From: Siphonodentalium dalli
Lineage: Eukaryota; Mollusca; Scaphopoda; Gadilida; Siphonodentaliidae
Length of the DNA: 64,000 nt
Direction: 5' to 3'
Assembly: GCA_032622095.1 (NCBI GenBank)
Contig: CP136066.1
Coordinates: 145,545,559-145,609,558 of the forward strand
This document shows, one piece after another, positions 1 through 10,899 of this stretch; position 1 is the first letter of the stretch; each line of letters opens with the position of its first letter. The notes beneath the pieces are model-generated. The model ran no database searches. It saw only the letters and a list, made by a program, of their open reading frames with translations, and was not told the origin of the DNA. The translations under genes and the position numbers were made by a program.

Positions 1-660
1 AAGAAGGACAACTCTCGAATGGAAAACGCAAGCAATGAAATTTGTGAAAGCAGTCATGGTGACGAATTATATATAACCCTCGTGGTATACATGCATGTAG
101 GTCTCGGTTTACAGTTATAGGAAAACGTTAGCCCAAAATACCTGTCATGTTATACCATTGGTTTTGTAAAATCCATGCCGTACCTCTCCGTTATCACTGC
201 GCCATGGCAGTAATCATGCATAATCGCTTCGAATCAGACAAAATATATTGATAGGTGTCAATTAGAACACAAGTGTAAGCCGATGACGACTCCAAATATA
301 TAAGGTGTAAGCGGGGTGTTATGTCGCGTTATCTCTCAATGGATTTGAATGGAATTTTGAAACGCATGTTCGTGTTACATGTAGTATATGGAATACATAC
401 ACGTTTTGAATTTTAAAAAAATTGATTAATTCTTTGTAAAAATAATTCATGGGTGATCTGATGCATGCATCTTTCTTTTTTTCTTCTAAAGACTTCTAAT
501 CACGCTGCGCGAGAGAATAAAGCATATATAGCGGAACTGGGGACATTGCCAGTCATACATGACGCATTGATTCGTATGCTCATATATATGAAAAAATATC
601 TAAGGCGGGGTCTGGTTATTTATTATATGATTCCTATGTTGAAGATCAATTAAGCGATTA

Positions 661-1032
661 CATGTATACTTCTACGCCAAGTTGGAAGACAGTATTTCTA
701 AATTACGAGAGAGACATTTCGAACACAGATGAATCGAACGAATTTCAAGTGAAAGAGCAATTGAACAAGTTTGAGACTGAAAATATTGAGAGCTTTGGGG
801 ATGCTATGTTCGATGACTAGAAAACATCAGGGGTAACAAATCACACACGTATATATAGACTTTTTCAAGATTAAGAATAAAAACTCTAAATAGAGAGAGG
901 AAAGCACAAACAGCCTCCATTACCGCCAAAGAAAGAATTGGTACGCGGTGCTCAACGAAACGGATTGAACATGAATATCATTTTGTTATGAAATGTGGTG
1001 CTTACCAAGATTTAAGAGAAAAAATATTGTTA
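661..1032 (+). pseudogene. Decayed LINE reverse-transcriptase C-terminal tail (copy A)
   Basis: In shifting frames with stops, translation gives a pattern typical of the C-terminal end of CR1/L2-like LINE ORF2: a segment related to 'SNKLRTY..F', then a basic stretch and a remnant of the zf-RVT finger of the form EHEYHFVMKC followed by YQDLRE. The first cysteine pair of the finger is not recognisable. The same remnant is at 30688-31053 in copy B, so it was dead before the duplication. Family assignment is by motif memory only. Confidence 0.5.
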
Positions 1033-1162
1033 GCCATAGTTAGCCAATGTTTTTCGTGAGTTTTTATATCTTTCAAATTTCGATAAATTTTTATCCATTA
1101 TGATTAATGTGAAAAAGTATAATACTATCAATATAATGTGCGTCATTTTCAGAGCATTCTTC

Positions 1163-1486
1163 ACCAAATGAAGTTGATACAAATCTTCAGGTGCCCAGCT
1201 TATCCTGTACCAATACATTCCCACCACTCATGTTGCATAAATTACCCCACCCCTCCCACATGAAATTATAAGGACCACCAAACGTGGCACCATCTACACA
1301 TTTATTTACATACTTATATGTATATGCGATATAATATGGGGAGAGGAGCTTTATAATCTAAGTTGCATAACTTGTGCTCCAATCCCCAGTTGTTACTCCC
1401 TCATAATTCATTACCTCCTCATCAGTATTTAATTGTCAATACTGTATATATTGGGAGACATAATAAATATGTTACAAACCAAATGA
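1163..1486. repeat. 315-bp segment present only in copy A, bounded by 9-bp direct repeats
   Basis: Copy A has ACCAAATGA at 1163-1171 and again at 1478-1486, with 306 unique bases between them. Copy B has a single ACCAAATGA at 31166-31174, with the flanks continuous. Either an element inserted here with a 9-bp target duplication, or copy B lost the segment by recombination between the short repeats. No inverted termini are obvious. Confidence 0.7.
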
Positions 1487-1913
1487 GAAACATTCAGCTG
1501 AAATTAGAAGAGACGCCCAGACTCAGTACGGCAATAATGCACATTTGTACCGTGAATTTCATATACGTATATAAATAAGTATATATTAATGTAATGTATA
1601 TTCCTGTAATTTATTAAGATATTCATCATTATTATCATTGTGCGACTGCCCAGGTGTACTGCAATAAACATCTGGTATCTTTTATAACAAATATCATAAC
1701 TGGCCGAGATATATGACAAACAGACAGACGACTGGACGAGCAGACGGACAAAAACAATTCAGTATATGTACCCCCCATTTTGCTTTGAAAAAGTTTGGGC
1801 ATAATTATTCAAAGAAGATCACTTTAATACATTTTGTATCAATATTGGTAACCCTCAGCGTTTGCTTTCCCGTGTAACAATATATATATTGGCATATATG
1901 TATATAATCCCGT

Positions 1914-2518
1914 ATTGCAAACAGTTGAAAGACGATGGGAACTTCACAACAACGGGCCTATATTGCCTTAAACCAGATGGGATGACAAAAGTCAGGGTTG
2001 TGTGTGACATGACGACTGATGGCGGTGGGTGGACAGTGTTTCAGCAGAGGTTGGACGGGGCAGTTGGATTTTGGCGAGGGTGGGTCGGCTACGTGGAAGG
2101 TTTTGGCGTTGTGCTGCCCCTCGGAAGCTACTGGCTAGGTCTTGAGAAGATTTGGAACATGACGTCAGGCCACACTAACGAGCTTTATATCGAGGTGACA
2201 CCGTGGAATGGCGCACACGAACATTATGCGAAGTATTCGAGCTTCAACTTGGGATCATCGGAGACAAACTACATCATCTCTGTCAGTGGTCACAGTGGCA
2301 ACGATGGATATGTCATGAGTATTCACGACGGGAGGCAATTTAGCGCGTATGAACACACCCTATGTTCTTGTCTGTATGATCTCACAGGTTCGTGGTGGTA
2401 CGATTGTGCCGGATGCCCAGGAAGCAACTTGAATGGAAGATACTGGGGCGGGGCTATGAAATGGGCGGGCACGATAAGTTTGAAGCGAACAAAAATGATG
2501 TTCCGGTGGCTGGATTAG
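1914..2518 (+). pseudogene. Fibrinogen-related (FReD) terminal exon, copy A, splice acceptor lost
   Basis: The open frame encodes a fibrinogen C-terminal domain of about 200 residues: the CDMTTDGGGWTVFQQR core, a YWLGLEKIW segment, GSWWYDC, SNLNGRYW, and a C-terminal MMFRWLD before TAG. Such domains bind carbohydrate or acetylated ligands in secreted lectins. The acidic DxDN-type calcium loop is replaced by FSAYEHTLCSC. The coding part is intact and about 95% like the exon at 31612-32216 by eye. However, the 13 bases ATACCTCTTGCAG that form the acceptor in copy B are deleted here, so the exon start follows CGT instead of CAG. The nearest downstream AG (AAACAG|TTG) would be phase 0 rather than phase 1. 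No upstream exon is visible in the window, so the partner gene is unknown. I call it a probable pseudo-exon; a cryptic acceptor remains possible. Confidence 0.75.
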
Positions 2519-3345
2519 AAGTCAGAAGTGAACAGGGACGAGGTCTCCATCGGAGGTGTCTACATTACCAACTTCGCCCCCTGGACTAGACAATAACTCA
2601 CCAATCCGAGAAATGTCCATCTGCACCCCCTATGTGTAGGTATTTTCCAAATGGTACCAGGGGTGGGTGTGCAGAAAAATTCTAGACACAGGGATGAGGT
2701 TGGTGGGATTCGATGTCAGAAAATATGTCATGTATTTATTTTTTCAATCAATATATTTGTCAAAGATGTATTAGGAAATATTAAAATATTTTAATTATAT
2801 CACTTAGTTTTGTACATGCGTATCCGTTGCATCATTTCATTTTATAATATAGTTATTAAAGGTACTTATACATGTTAACTTTGCAGGTGAACGTTCACCT
2901 AAAGCTTGGAGCGCAAACTGCCAAGTGGCATTAAATTGTTTAGCTTCGATGAAAACGGAAAAAGAAGTTATAAATACCTTTCACTCAAGATATATATATA
3001 TAAACCTTAGTGTTAGTTTCATTGTGTTGGGTATTGAATCTAACAGAACATGCAAATAATTTATAATTGTTTCTAATGATATTTTCATAAATATTATGCG
3101 TTAGTTGCAATGCATGTAAGAAAATTTTAAATGTATTAAAAATATATTTACATAAATAAATACACATACAACATAATATATTCCCAATAAGTTTGTGCAC
3201 AACTTCATGATGAAACCTCACCGATACATCTAAATGTAAAAAGTTTATGTGTTTATTGCTTGCTTCTTTCTATTGTTTCAGTCGTTTCTTGTTTCCATGT
3301 TATGTAGTGATGTTTTTATTCAATAAAATTTGATATTTTAATTTG
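2519..3345 (+). terminator. 3' UTR and poly(A) signal after FReD exon A
   Basis: About 800 bases after the TAG are conserved with copy B and end shortly after a canonical AATAAA at 3322-3327, in an AT-rich context. This is consistent with a shared 3' UTR and cleavage near 3345. Confidence 0.55.
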
Positions 3346-3397
3346 ATTTATTTCATTATTTATTCCTATATGCTATCAAAATGGTTGAAAGCTAACA

Positions 3398-3562
3398 ATT
3401 GTAATCAGATGTAATCGAAAAGTAATTGATTACATTTACTAAAGTATTGTAATCGTAATCGATTACATTGGAAAACATGTAATAAGTAATCGTAATCGTA
3501 ATCACGCAGATCAAAAGTAATTGTAATCGTAATCGATTACATTGGCATGTAATCGCCCAACC
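3398..3562. repeat. GTAATC/GATTAC-rich repeat (copy A)
   Basis: There are many overlapping copies of GTAATC and its complement GATTAC, including several GTAATCGATTAC palindromes. The repeat is shared with 33120-33275 in copy B. Confidence 0.8.
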
Positions 3563-3727
3563 CTGGATCCCATCCATATTTCCGACCAAAGGCGGAACAT
3601 AACTTAGATCTTAACTTCAAGGTTATATTGAGACACCTCACACCAGACTTCAATTTAAAAACAAAGTTAAGACAATCTTAGGTTAGGACCTTGTTACGAC
3701 TGAAGATTGAACTTAAGACCACCTTAA

Positions 3728-4028
3728 AGGGGTACTCTACACTAAATCCAGCCATTTATGGGACCATTTCCTTTTACACTCAACAGCATATATGCCACAA
3801 ATGAATGAATCTGAGTCATGGAAGCGTGCAAAATACACTCATTTACCGTATGAACGATACAAACAACATGGTAATTATAATTACCATGTTGTTTGCATCG
3901 TTCATTGAGCACACGAGTGTATTTTGCAATAATCCATGGCTCAAATTCAATTCATTTGTTGCATATATTATGTTGAGTATAAAAGAAGATGGTCCCATAA
4001 ATTGTCAGATTTAGTGTACAATACACCT
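3728..4028. mobile_element. 301-bp palindromic MITE flanked by TTAA (copy A)
   Basis: The element folds end to end: termini AGGGGTACTCTACACTAAATC and the inverse of TTTAGTGTACAATACACCT, and a near-perfect centre (GGTAATTATAATTACC). TTAA occurs on both sides (3724-3727 and 4029-4032), indicating piggyBac-type TTAA target duplication. It has no coding capacity. The orthologous copy is 33448-33746, so it pre-dates the duplication. Confidence 0.8.
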
Positions 4029-4189
4029 TTAAGTCCCAACTATATAATAAGTGGCTTTCACGAAACTGGGCCCAGGCCGACAAAGAATACAGTTTTCGTT
4101 CGGGTCGGTTTCAAGTTGACAACATGCATGATCTAATTTTGGCATTTTAAACGTGGCAATCAAGCATGATTATAACGTGACTGTCATTT

Positions 4190-4282
4190 GCAGAATGGGG
4201 GTCCCCAGAGTGTGAATTTAGTGATGCTATCCCGAACAGCGGGCTAGCATCACTAAATTCACCCTCTGTGATCTCATTCTGC
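4190..4282. repeat. Small foldback element 1 (copy A)
   Basis: A ~93-bp inverted repeat begins GCAGAATG and ends CATTCTGC style (ATTCTGC), with arms containing GAATTTAGTGATGCTA and its complement around a short CCCGAACAGCGGG loop. It matches 33893-33983 in copy B and is related to 4494-4585. Confidence 0.7.
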
Positions 4283-4493
4283 TTAGGCCTCTCATCTTCT
4301 CTGGAATGTTCTTTATTATAAAATGTCTATAGAAACTTAGATTCTATTTCTTTTTTAGTTTAGTTTCTTTATATCCCTAATTGGCAGACGACACATTGCA
4401 TAATCGAGGTTCCAATGGGTGTACATACAAAAATTGACAATTTGGGAACTTCAATCTGAGTCTATGTCTCCCTTAGCAGATGAGGCCACGCAT

Positions 4494-4585
4494 GCAGAAT
4501 GCGGTCACAAGACTGTGAATTTTGTGATGCTAGCCCGTTGTGCGGGATACCGTCACTATATTCACCCTCTGTGGACCTCATTCTG
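4494..4585. repeat. Small foldback element 2 (copy A)
   Basis: A ~92-bp inverted repeat of the same family as 4190-4282 (GCAGAATG start, CATTCTG end, central CCCG..CGGG). The orthologue is at 34196-34287. Confidence 0.65.
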
Positions 4586-5465
4586 TAAACGACAGGCACA
4601 CTAAACTCGGGTTTATCAATGGTGGTATTCAGACTATACAACGCACTGGACCACTTCGGGCTGGTGAATGCAGCAAGTGTTTCTCTGCACATGCATGGCC
4701 AGGTGGACAGTTAGGCGACTTCGACCATGGCTGATGGTCTCAAGAAATACATAAATTAATTGGTTGACAAACCGATACTTGAAAGCTGATATGGAGACGT
4801 GTCTCTAGATGTATGGCTTGGGTGTCTGTGAATTACAACCTGACTGGGTCGTGCCCCTTAAACTGTCAATCACTGTGGACGCCGCAGCCGTTAACGTAAA
4901 ATGTACGCCATTTTGGTTAAAGGGAGAAAGTTCTAAATTGGATTCTGGGGTGACGTGGAATTGGCAGGGATCGCAGCAAAGAATCTGAGGTGTCTTACTC
5001 CAAAAATATTATATATTATTTGGCGTACCTACATGGGGAACAGAAGAGACTACTTTTGGAACCCCACAACTCTGACAAACTTCTCAAAATCATATACAAA
5101 ATTATTTGTACTTCATCAGCCGTTTTTATTTCTAAAGTATATGGCTTGAATATGACTTTCGATGACATAATTATAGCGTCCCTATGAGACTATTTAAAGC
5201 ATTTGTTGACATACATTTTTAACTCTGGAACCGGACAATGAACTGTTTTTATGAACCCTGGTTAAATAGTGCTGCTAATTTGCTGTGATGTTGGTGTGTA
5301 ATGCTGAACTACTATGGTGAGGGTAGGACAAACTGATGATTTTAAGACAAAATGTCGTTATTTTATCATTTTTCGCGGTGTTTGGCTAATCTGAACGAAT
5401 CGATGGAAAGGATTATGTGTATATAATACATTCAAAAGCATATATGTTATAAAATATTTTATTAA

Positions 5466-5985
5466 AGGCATGGGCAGCGTTCATTGCAGAAATATTCATA
5501 TTTGTTCAAATCGCCATCAACAGAAGGAATATTAAAATATATATAGTTTTGTTCATATGCCAAATATAATCAGCGCGTAAATAGTATATTGTCGTCAAGA
5601 CATACGATTGAGTACGTAAACAAGAACCTGCTCGTGTTACAGAAGTTTTGCTTCTGTTTACATAACACAGCGCAATTCTATTTGTTAATCACACACAAAT
5701 GATATAAACGATCTTTATTATTTCCATATCATGAAACAGTAACAAATAACGCTATATATGATTACCATATCCGGATCTAAACAAAAGCCAGGTTTTGTAA
5801 CGTTTTTTTGCTTTTGTTTACATAACAAAGGAAAAACATTTGACAATAGCATACTGTTTATGCCATATTTCTGATTGGTATAAGAAGAAAGTCTGTCTAT
5901 ATTTTACTATTCTTTCTGTTTATGGCGGTTTTTGACGGAGCTGAATATTTTAACAGCATACCCACCGCCAACGCCGCCCGTATCT
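5466..5985 (+). mobile_element. Diverged TTAA MITE, present in copy A only
   Basis: Termini AGGCATGGGC and CGCCCGTATCT are flanked by TTAA (5462-5465 and 5986-5989). The interior follows, with many changes, the order of the 493-bp family: ATTCATATTTGTT near the start, AATCACACACAAATG in the middle, TCTGTCTA and CTTTCTGTTTATGGCGG near the end. Copy B has the same flanks directly joined near 36104-36107, without the element. Confidence 0.75.
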
Positions 5986-6884
5986 TTAATGTGTGTGTTG
6001 GTTGATGCAAGATGGTTATTACTGAAGTTTTGTAAGCACCAGCGCAGCCATTGTTAAATGTTTTAAAGTACATCGATCGGTTCTTGAATGTTTTATACAT
6101 ATATTACACTGGCTTTACTCCACCAGTTTGTCATACCAGCATCATATATATCATTAGATGTGCGATTAAACTTATTGAGAACAACTGAACAATATTTATT
6201 TACTGTATGAACAACAAAATATACAGAATCGACGGGCCATCTAAGGTTGCACTTTCGTGGCTCTCTGGTCTACAGTCTCGCTTCAATTGTCCACCAGTTT
6301 GCCAGCGCGTACTAGTCATTTGTCCAATCTGCAGATGGCTTATAATTGGCCAGATAATTAATATTCATTTAGCAATGCATGCTATTATTTTGGAAGCGTC
6401 CATATCCATAGTGTTAGATAAATCAACAGGATCACCAGCATCATAGCAAATTATCAGGACCACTTAATCATACATGGATGAGCGTTCCGTTGTTCAAATG
6501 TACCATAGTCGCTGGGGCTCAGCTGTTCCAACTTTTGGCCGGATAATCAGATGGTATTAGTTAAACAGACGATGTTTCATGCATAATTTGAAAAATCCAA
6601 AATGGAGGACAAAATGGCAACGGAAAAAGTTAAAAGTGCATTTTACGGGAACTTTCATCATAGGTACCAGTTGTGCTACCATACATGATGTCCAATCCTA
6701 ATCCGATAATAGTAAGTCATAACCTGAGTTTTCAAAAATGACGACGAAAATGGCAATCGGAAGTCAACAATTGAAGTGTTTTTTTAATTTCTAACTTTTA
6801 ACTTTTTAAACTAAATCTTCAAATATCGAATAAATATATAGCCAATAAGTAGTGGTATATATGCCATCATACAAGTTTCCAAAG

Positions 6885-8470
6885 CCACCAACTAGTTTCA
6901 GAATACATAAAATGAGTGTCTCAAACCACCTAACGAGTGTACCAAACAATATACTGATTCAACTACCTAGTATCTAAAAACCAATCCATGAGTATCCCAA
7001 ATTCAAATATTGTCCCGAGTAAACATAGTAAAAAATCCATACAATGAGTTTCCCAAACCATATGCAACTGGTTCCCAACCCACATAGTCCCCCAAGCCAT
7101 GCACCTGGTGACCTGGCCCACACGGTGAGTGTCACAAGCCATCATAAGCCATCTAAATTCACCCGATTATTATCGCAACCCAGCAACGATTGTTCCAAAC
7201 CACAGTGCATGGTAGTGCCCGAAACAATGCAACTGGTGTTCCAGACTACACAAGTTTTGTCCCAAACTACCAAAAATGAGTGTCCCTAACCATCCAGCGA
7301 GTGTTCGAAAGGAAAAGAGTGTCCAATATGCACAAAAACTAGTGTCCCAGGTCATCCTAGGAGACATATGTCACACAACAGGTGTCCCAAACCACCAACT
7401 GTCGTATCAATCCATTCAACGGCCCACTCAGTGAGCCAGTCGACAAATTAGTGTCTCATTCAACCACTCGTGTGTCCGATATCCACATCTAGTGTCCAAA
7501 AAAAACACCAATTGTTGTCTCAAACCATCCATTGTGTGCCACAAACAATTATGTAGTGCGCCATACCATATGCACCTGATTCCCGATCCACACAGATAGT
7601 CCCACAAACCATGCATCTGGTGTCCTGACCCACGCAATTAGTACCACAAGGCATCCAAGGAGTGTCTCAATTCACCGGATTAGTGCCGCAACCCTGCAAC
7701 GAATTTTTACAAACCACAGTGCACGGTAGTGCTCCAAAACAATGCAATTTGTGTTCCAAACCACATAGGTTTGGTCCCAAACCACATAGGTTTTGTCCCA
7801 AACTGCCAAAATGAGCGCCACATACCACACAACGAGTGCTCCAAATCATACGAGTGGTCATTCCATCCAATGATTGCCCCAAACCACACAACGAGTGTCC
7901 CAAACCATCCAACGAGTGTTCGAAATAAAAAGAGTGTCTAATATGCAACCAATACATCAGAACTAGAGTTCTGCGTCATCCGGTGAGAGTTCTATGTCAT
8001 ATAACAGGTGTCCCAAATCACAAAAAGTCGTCTCAATCCATTCAATGACACAATCAGTGAACAAATCGACAAATGAGTGTCCCATTCCACCACACATGTG
8101 TCCTATATCCACATCGAGTGTCCAACACCGCCCAATTGGTGTCTCAAACCATGCAATGGGTGTCACAAACCACCCAGCGAGTGACACAGACCATAAAACT
8201 AGTATCACAAATCAGCCAGTGAGTTCCCACTCCACCCAAATGGTGTCACGAACCATCTACTAACTGGACACACATGGGACGGTGTGGGGTACTCAATTGA
8301 TAGTTTGAGATGTTCAGTGTGAAGTGTTGGGACACCACGTGCAATTTGCGACATTCTCTGGATGATATATGTCAATCGTTGGCTGGTTTGGGGCGTGTTT
8401 GGGCACAATTTGGATGGTTTGCGACACTAGTTGGGTGGATTGGGATACGTGTTGGGTGGTTCTTGACACT
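6885..8470. repeat. Degenerate ~20-bp minisatellite with an internal orientation switch
   Basis: Units resembling CCAAACCANNCAACGAGTGT repeat roughly every 20-21 bases from about 6885 to 8265. From about 8280 to 8470 the complement orientation prevails (GGTTTGGGACACT-type). Both strands are open in several frames because of the unit composition. I see no gene here. Confidence 0.75.
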
Positions 8471-8499
8471 GGTTGACAAATTTTAGTCTAATTGAATTG

Positions 8500-8930
8500 A
8501 ATCTATGACAAGAAGACTCTGATCACCGCAAATATAAAATAATATCTATCTCATCAGTCATTTTCAGTCATCTCTCTGGTCATCCATAATATCTATAATT
8601 TATATATTAAAATTATGATAAATATTTTCATTTGGATGACTATAGTTAGAACTATAACTGAAGAAATGTATTTTAGTCTTATATGATAAATAGCCTGGCA
8701 GGTCAAATAAGAAATACCATATTGTCCTGGGGTAGCTCAGAGTCGGAATACGTTTACTCTATGGGAGGTGTAGGAAGACGACCAGTTGGTCATACCACCT
8801 CCCTGTGATATATACCATATTTTATTGATTTTGTACACTTTATTGTTATGTTGGTTATATATTACTAAATAAATTATTATCTATCTATATCTATCTACCG
8901 TTCTATGGACTGGGTTGGTTTGGTATACTA
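8500..8930. other. AT-rich spacer with short tetranucleotide tract
   Basis: No gene recognised. It contains a TATCTATCTATATCTATC microsatellite near 8878-8897 and ordinary AT-rich DNA. Confidence 0.4.
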
Positions 8931-9080
8931 TATTAATTAAGATGGTGGTTTGAGACCCCCGTTGCATGGATTTAAGCGCCTTAGATGACTTGGGACACTC
9001 GTTAAGTGGTTTTGGACAGTCATTGGTTATGTTTGGATATAAGTTTGGTTGCCTTTGACACTCATCTCATGGCATATAGG
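8930..9080 (-). repeat. Outlying reverse-orientation minisatellite units
   Basis: GGTGGTTTGAGAC, GACTTGGGACACTCGTTAAGTGG and similar phrases are complement-orientation units of the repeat at 6885-8470. Confidence 0.55.
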
Positions 9081-9312
9081 ACTATTGGCTATAAATTATA
9101 TTCGATATGAGAAGATTTAGTTACAATTTAAATAAATGAAAATATCTATTTTACTTTATTTTCTTTATAAACTTGCCCAATTTTACTGCTGCAGGTCGTC
9201 ATTTTGTCCCTATTTTGGATACTGATGCCCTCGTTTCTGCCCTAAATGGGCACTAATGTTTCATATCTGCCATCTTGTTAGTATTCAGTATTCAGTACAC
9301 TGGTGAGTTTAA

Positions 9313-9805
9313 AGGCACGTGAGGCCTTAATTGTCGAAAATATTCATATTTGTTCCAATCACCGTAAACAGAAAAACTTTAAAACGCATACAGTTTCGTT
9401 CATATATACCATGACATCGCGTAAACAGCATGTTATCATAAAGACCTACTATATTTTACCTAAGCAAGAGCCTGGTTGTGTTACAGAAGACAGCACAATG
9501 CTACTGGCTAATCACACACAAATGGCATAAGCGCTCTTTATTAGTTCCTAATCAGGAATTCACCAACAAAGAACGCTCTTTGTGTTTACCATCATAATAT
9601 AAACAAACACCAGAAAAGTTACTTTTTATGCTTTTGTTTACATAACAATGGTCAAATATATGACAATAATATACTGTTTATGCGATATTTCTTATTTGTA
9701 TACGGACAAAGTCTGTCTACATTTTGATGTTCTTTCTGTTTGTGGTGGTTTTTGACGGGTGGAAATATGTTCACAGGATACCCACCGCCAAGGCCAACCG
9801 TACCT
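9313..9805 (+). mobile_element. 493-bp TTAA MITE, copy 1
   Basis: Ends AGGCACGTGAGGCCTTA and AAGGCCAACCGTACCT form imperfect inverted termini (AGGYACG...CGTRCCT). The flanks are TTAA (9309-9312 and 9806-9809). It is non-coding and nearly identical to 18599-19092, 35348-35840 and, in reverse, 34559-35052. Confidence 0.9.
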
Positions 9806-9809
9806 TTAA

Positions 9810-10320
9810 TTTCCTTCTGGGCATTAAAATAATAATTGATTTTTCTTCGAAATTGTGCTTTAAATCTATTTTAATTTGATGGACACTGAAGAGCCAAATC
9901 CTCGTGATATGGCTCATTATTATCAGATATCGATTTAGCATGGTACAAATTTTTTCTTTAAAAAAAATGGAAACTCTGGTAAAATGTAACGAAATTTGCC
10001 CAATTTGACCACATCCGGACACCATTTTGTCCGCTATTTTGGATTTTGTAATGACAACAATAATAATTTGTTCTTGTTGCATGTTTCTGCCATTGAAGTT
10101 TATATTCCACAAGGAACGAACTATCTGACAATAAAGCCATATATGTAAATAGGACTTTTTTTCAAAGAACTCTAGAGAATTTTCCCCAAAGCGGATTTTT
10201 AAAATGTTGTTCCCCCGATTCTGCCTGATAAAATGACACAAACAATTACATATTTATTTTATCACTTATATGAGAACTATGAAATGCCACGTGTTACTGC
10301 ACCATTGATTCTGACCAAGA
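9810..10320. other. Spacer, no gene recognised
   Basis: The stretch is AT-rich. A minus-strand open frame crosses from here into the MITE and has no recognisable domain. Confidence 0.35.
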
Positions 10321-10412
10321 ACCAAAATCCAAAATAAAAATTACCTCAACCCAATAATACTTACTCCTATATATTAAAGTATTATTGGGGTAGTGTCAAT
10401 TTTTGTTCTGGT
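10321..10412. repeat. Inverted repeat (hairpin)
   Basis: The left arm at 10321-10360 and right arm at 10379-10412 are complementary around TTACTCCTATATATTAAA, with the inner arms CCAATAATAC/GTATTATTGG perfect. Confidence 0.65.
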
Positions 10413-10424
10413 GACCTGTGCTTC

Positions 10425-10895
10425 TTAAATGAAAATGTCACGGAATTTCGTTTCTTAAACAAGGTTTTTATGACCAGCGATAGCAGGATAACTATTGAGG
10501 GGGGGAATAAACTTTGTCTTCGACATTATGCGCAAATAAAAGTAAATTTTCGGGTTTTTTGGGGTACTTTAAAAAAACCCATTCTGAAATGAAAACGCCA
10601 GGGAATTTAGTTTCAGAAATTGTGTATTATTGATCAGTGGTGACAAGAGCACTATTAATATGAAAATCAGCTTTATACTCGAAAGTGCAAATAGAAGTCA
10701 TTTTGGGCGTTTTGGGGGTACTTTCAAAACCCACTTCTGAAATGAAAATGCCAGGAAATTTCGTTTCAGAAATTGTGTATTGTTGATCAGTAATTGCTGT
10801 AGCACTATTAATATAAAAATCAGCTTTGTACTCAAAAGTGCAAATAGAAGTAATTTTTTGGGGTTTTGTGGGGTCTCTGGCCACTAAATGCCAGG
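10425..10895. repeat. Three tandem copies of a ~155-bp unit
   Basis: Units start near 10425, 10585 and 10738 with the phrase AAATGAAAA(A/T)G(C/T)CA. They share a GTGTATT(A/G)TTGATCAGT block and an AAAGTGCAAATAGAAGT block; the first unit is the most diverged. Confidence 0.75.
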
Positions 10896-10899
10896 AATG

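Larger units (their letters stand above)
1..6572 (+). repeat. Segmental duplication, copy A (left end outside window)
   Basis: This block matches 29991-36624 in the same orientation almost throughout, with scattered substitutions and discrete indels. It contains a decayed LINE tail, a FReD exon with 3' UTR, a GTAATC-rich repeat, a palindromic MITE, two small foldbacks and flanking DNA. Similarity stops near 6572 (matching about 36624), where the two sequences diverge abruptly. The left boundary is not visible because homology already runs at base 4. Differences include a 315-bp insertion present only here (1163-1477), a 13-bp deletion at the FReD splice acceptor (1913/1914), and MITEs present in only one copy. 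Confidence 0.93.

Noticed and set aside
7000-8400. Many open frames on both strands with repeating MWFG / HIGLVPNH patterns
   Set aside because: They follow directly from the 20-bp minisatellite; start codons are arbitrary and no domain is present.
9771-10241. 156-codon minus-strand open frame
   Set aside because: It runs into a MITE terminus, has no recognisable domain and lies in AT-rich DNA with few chance stops.
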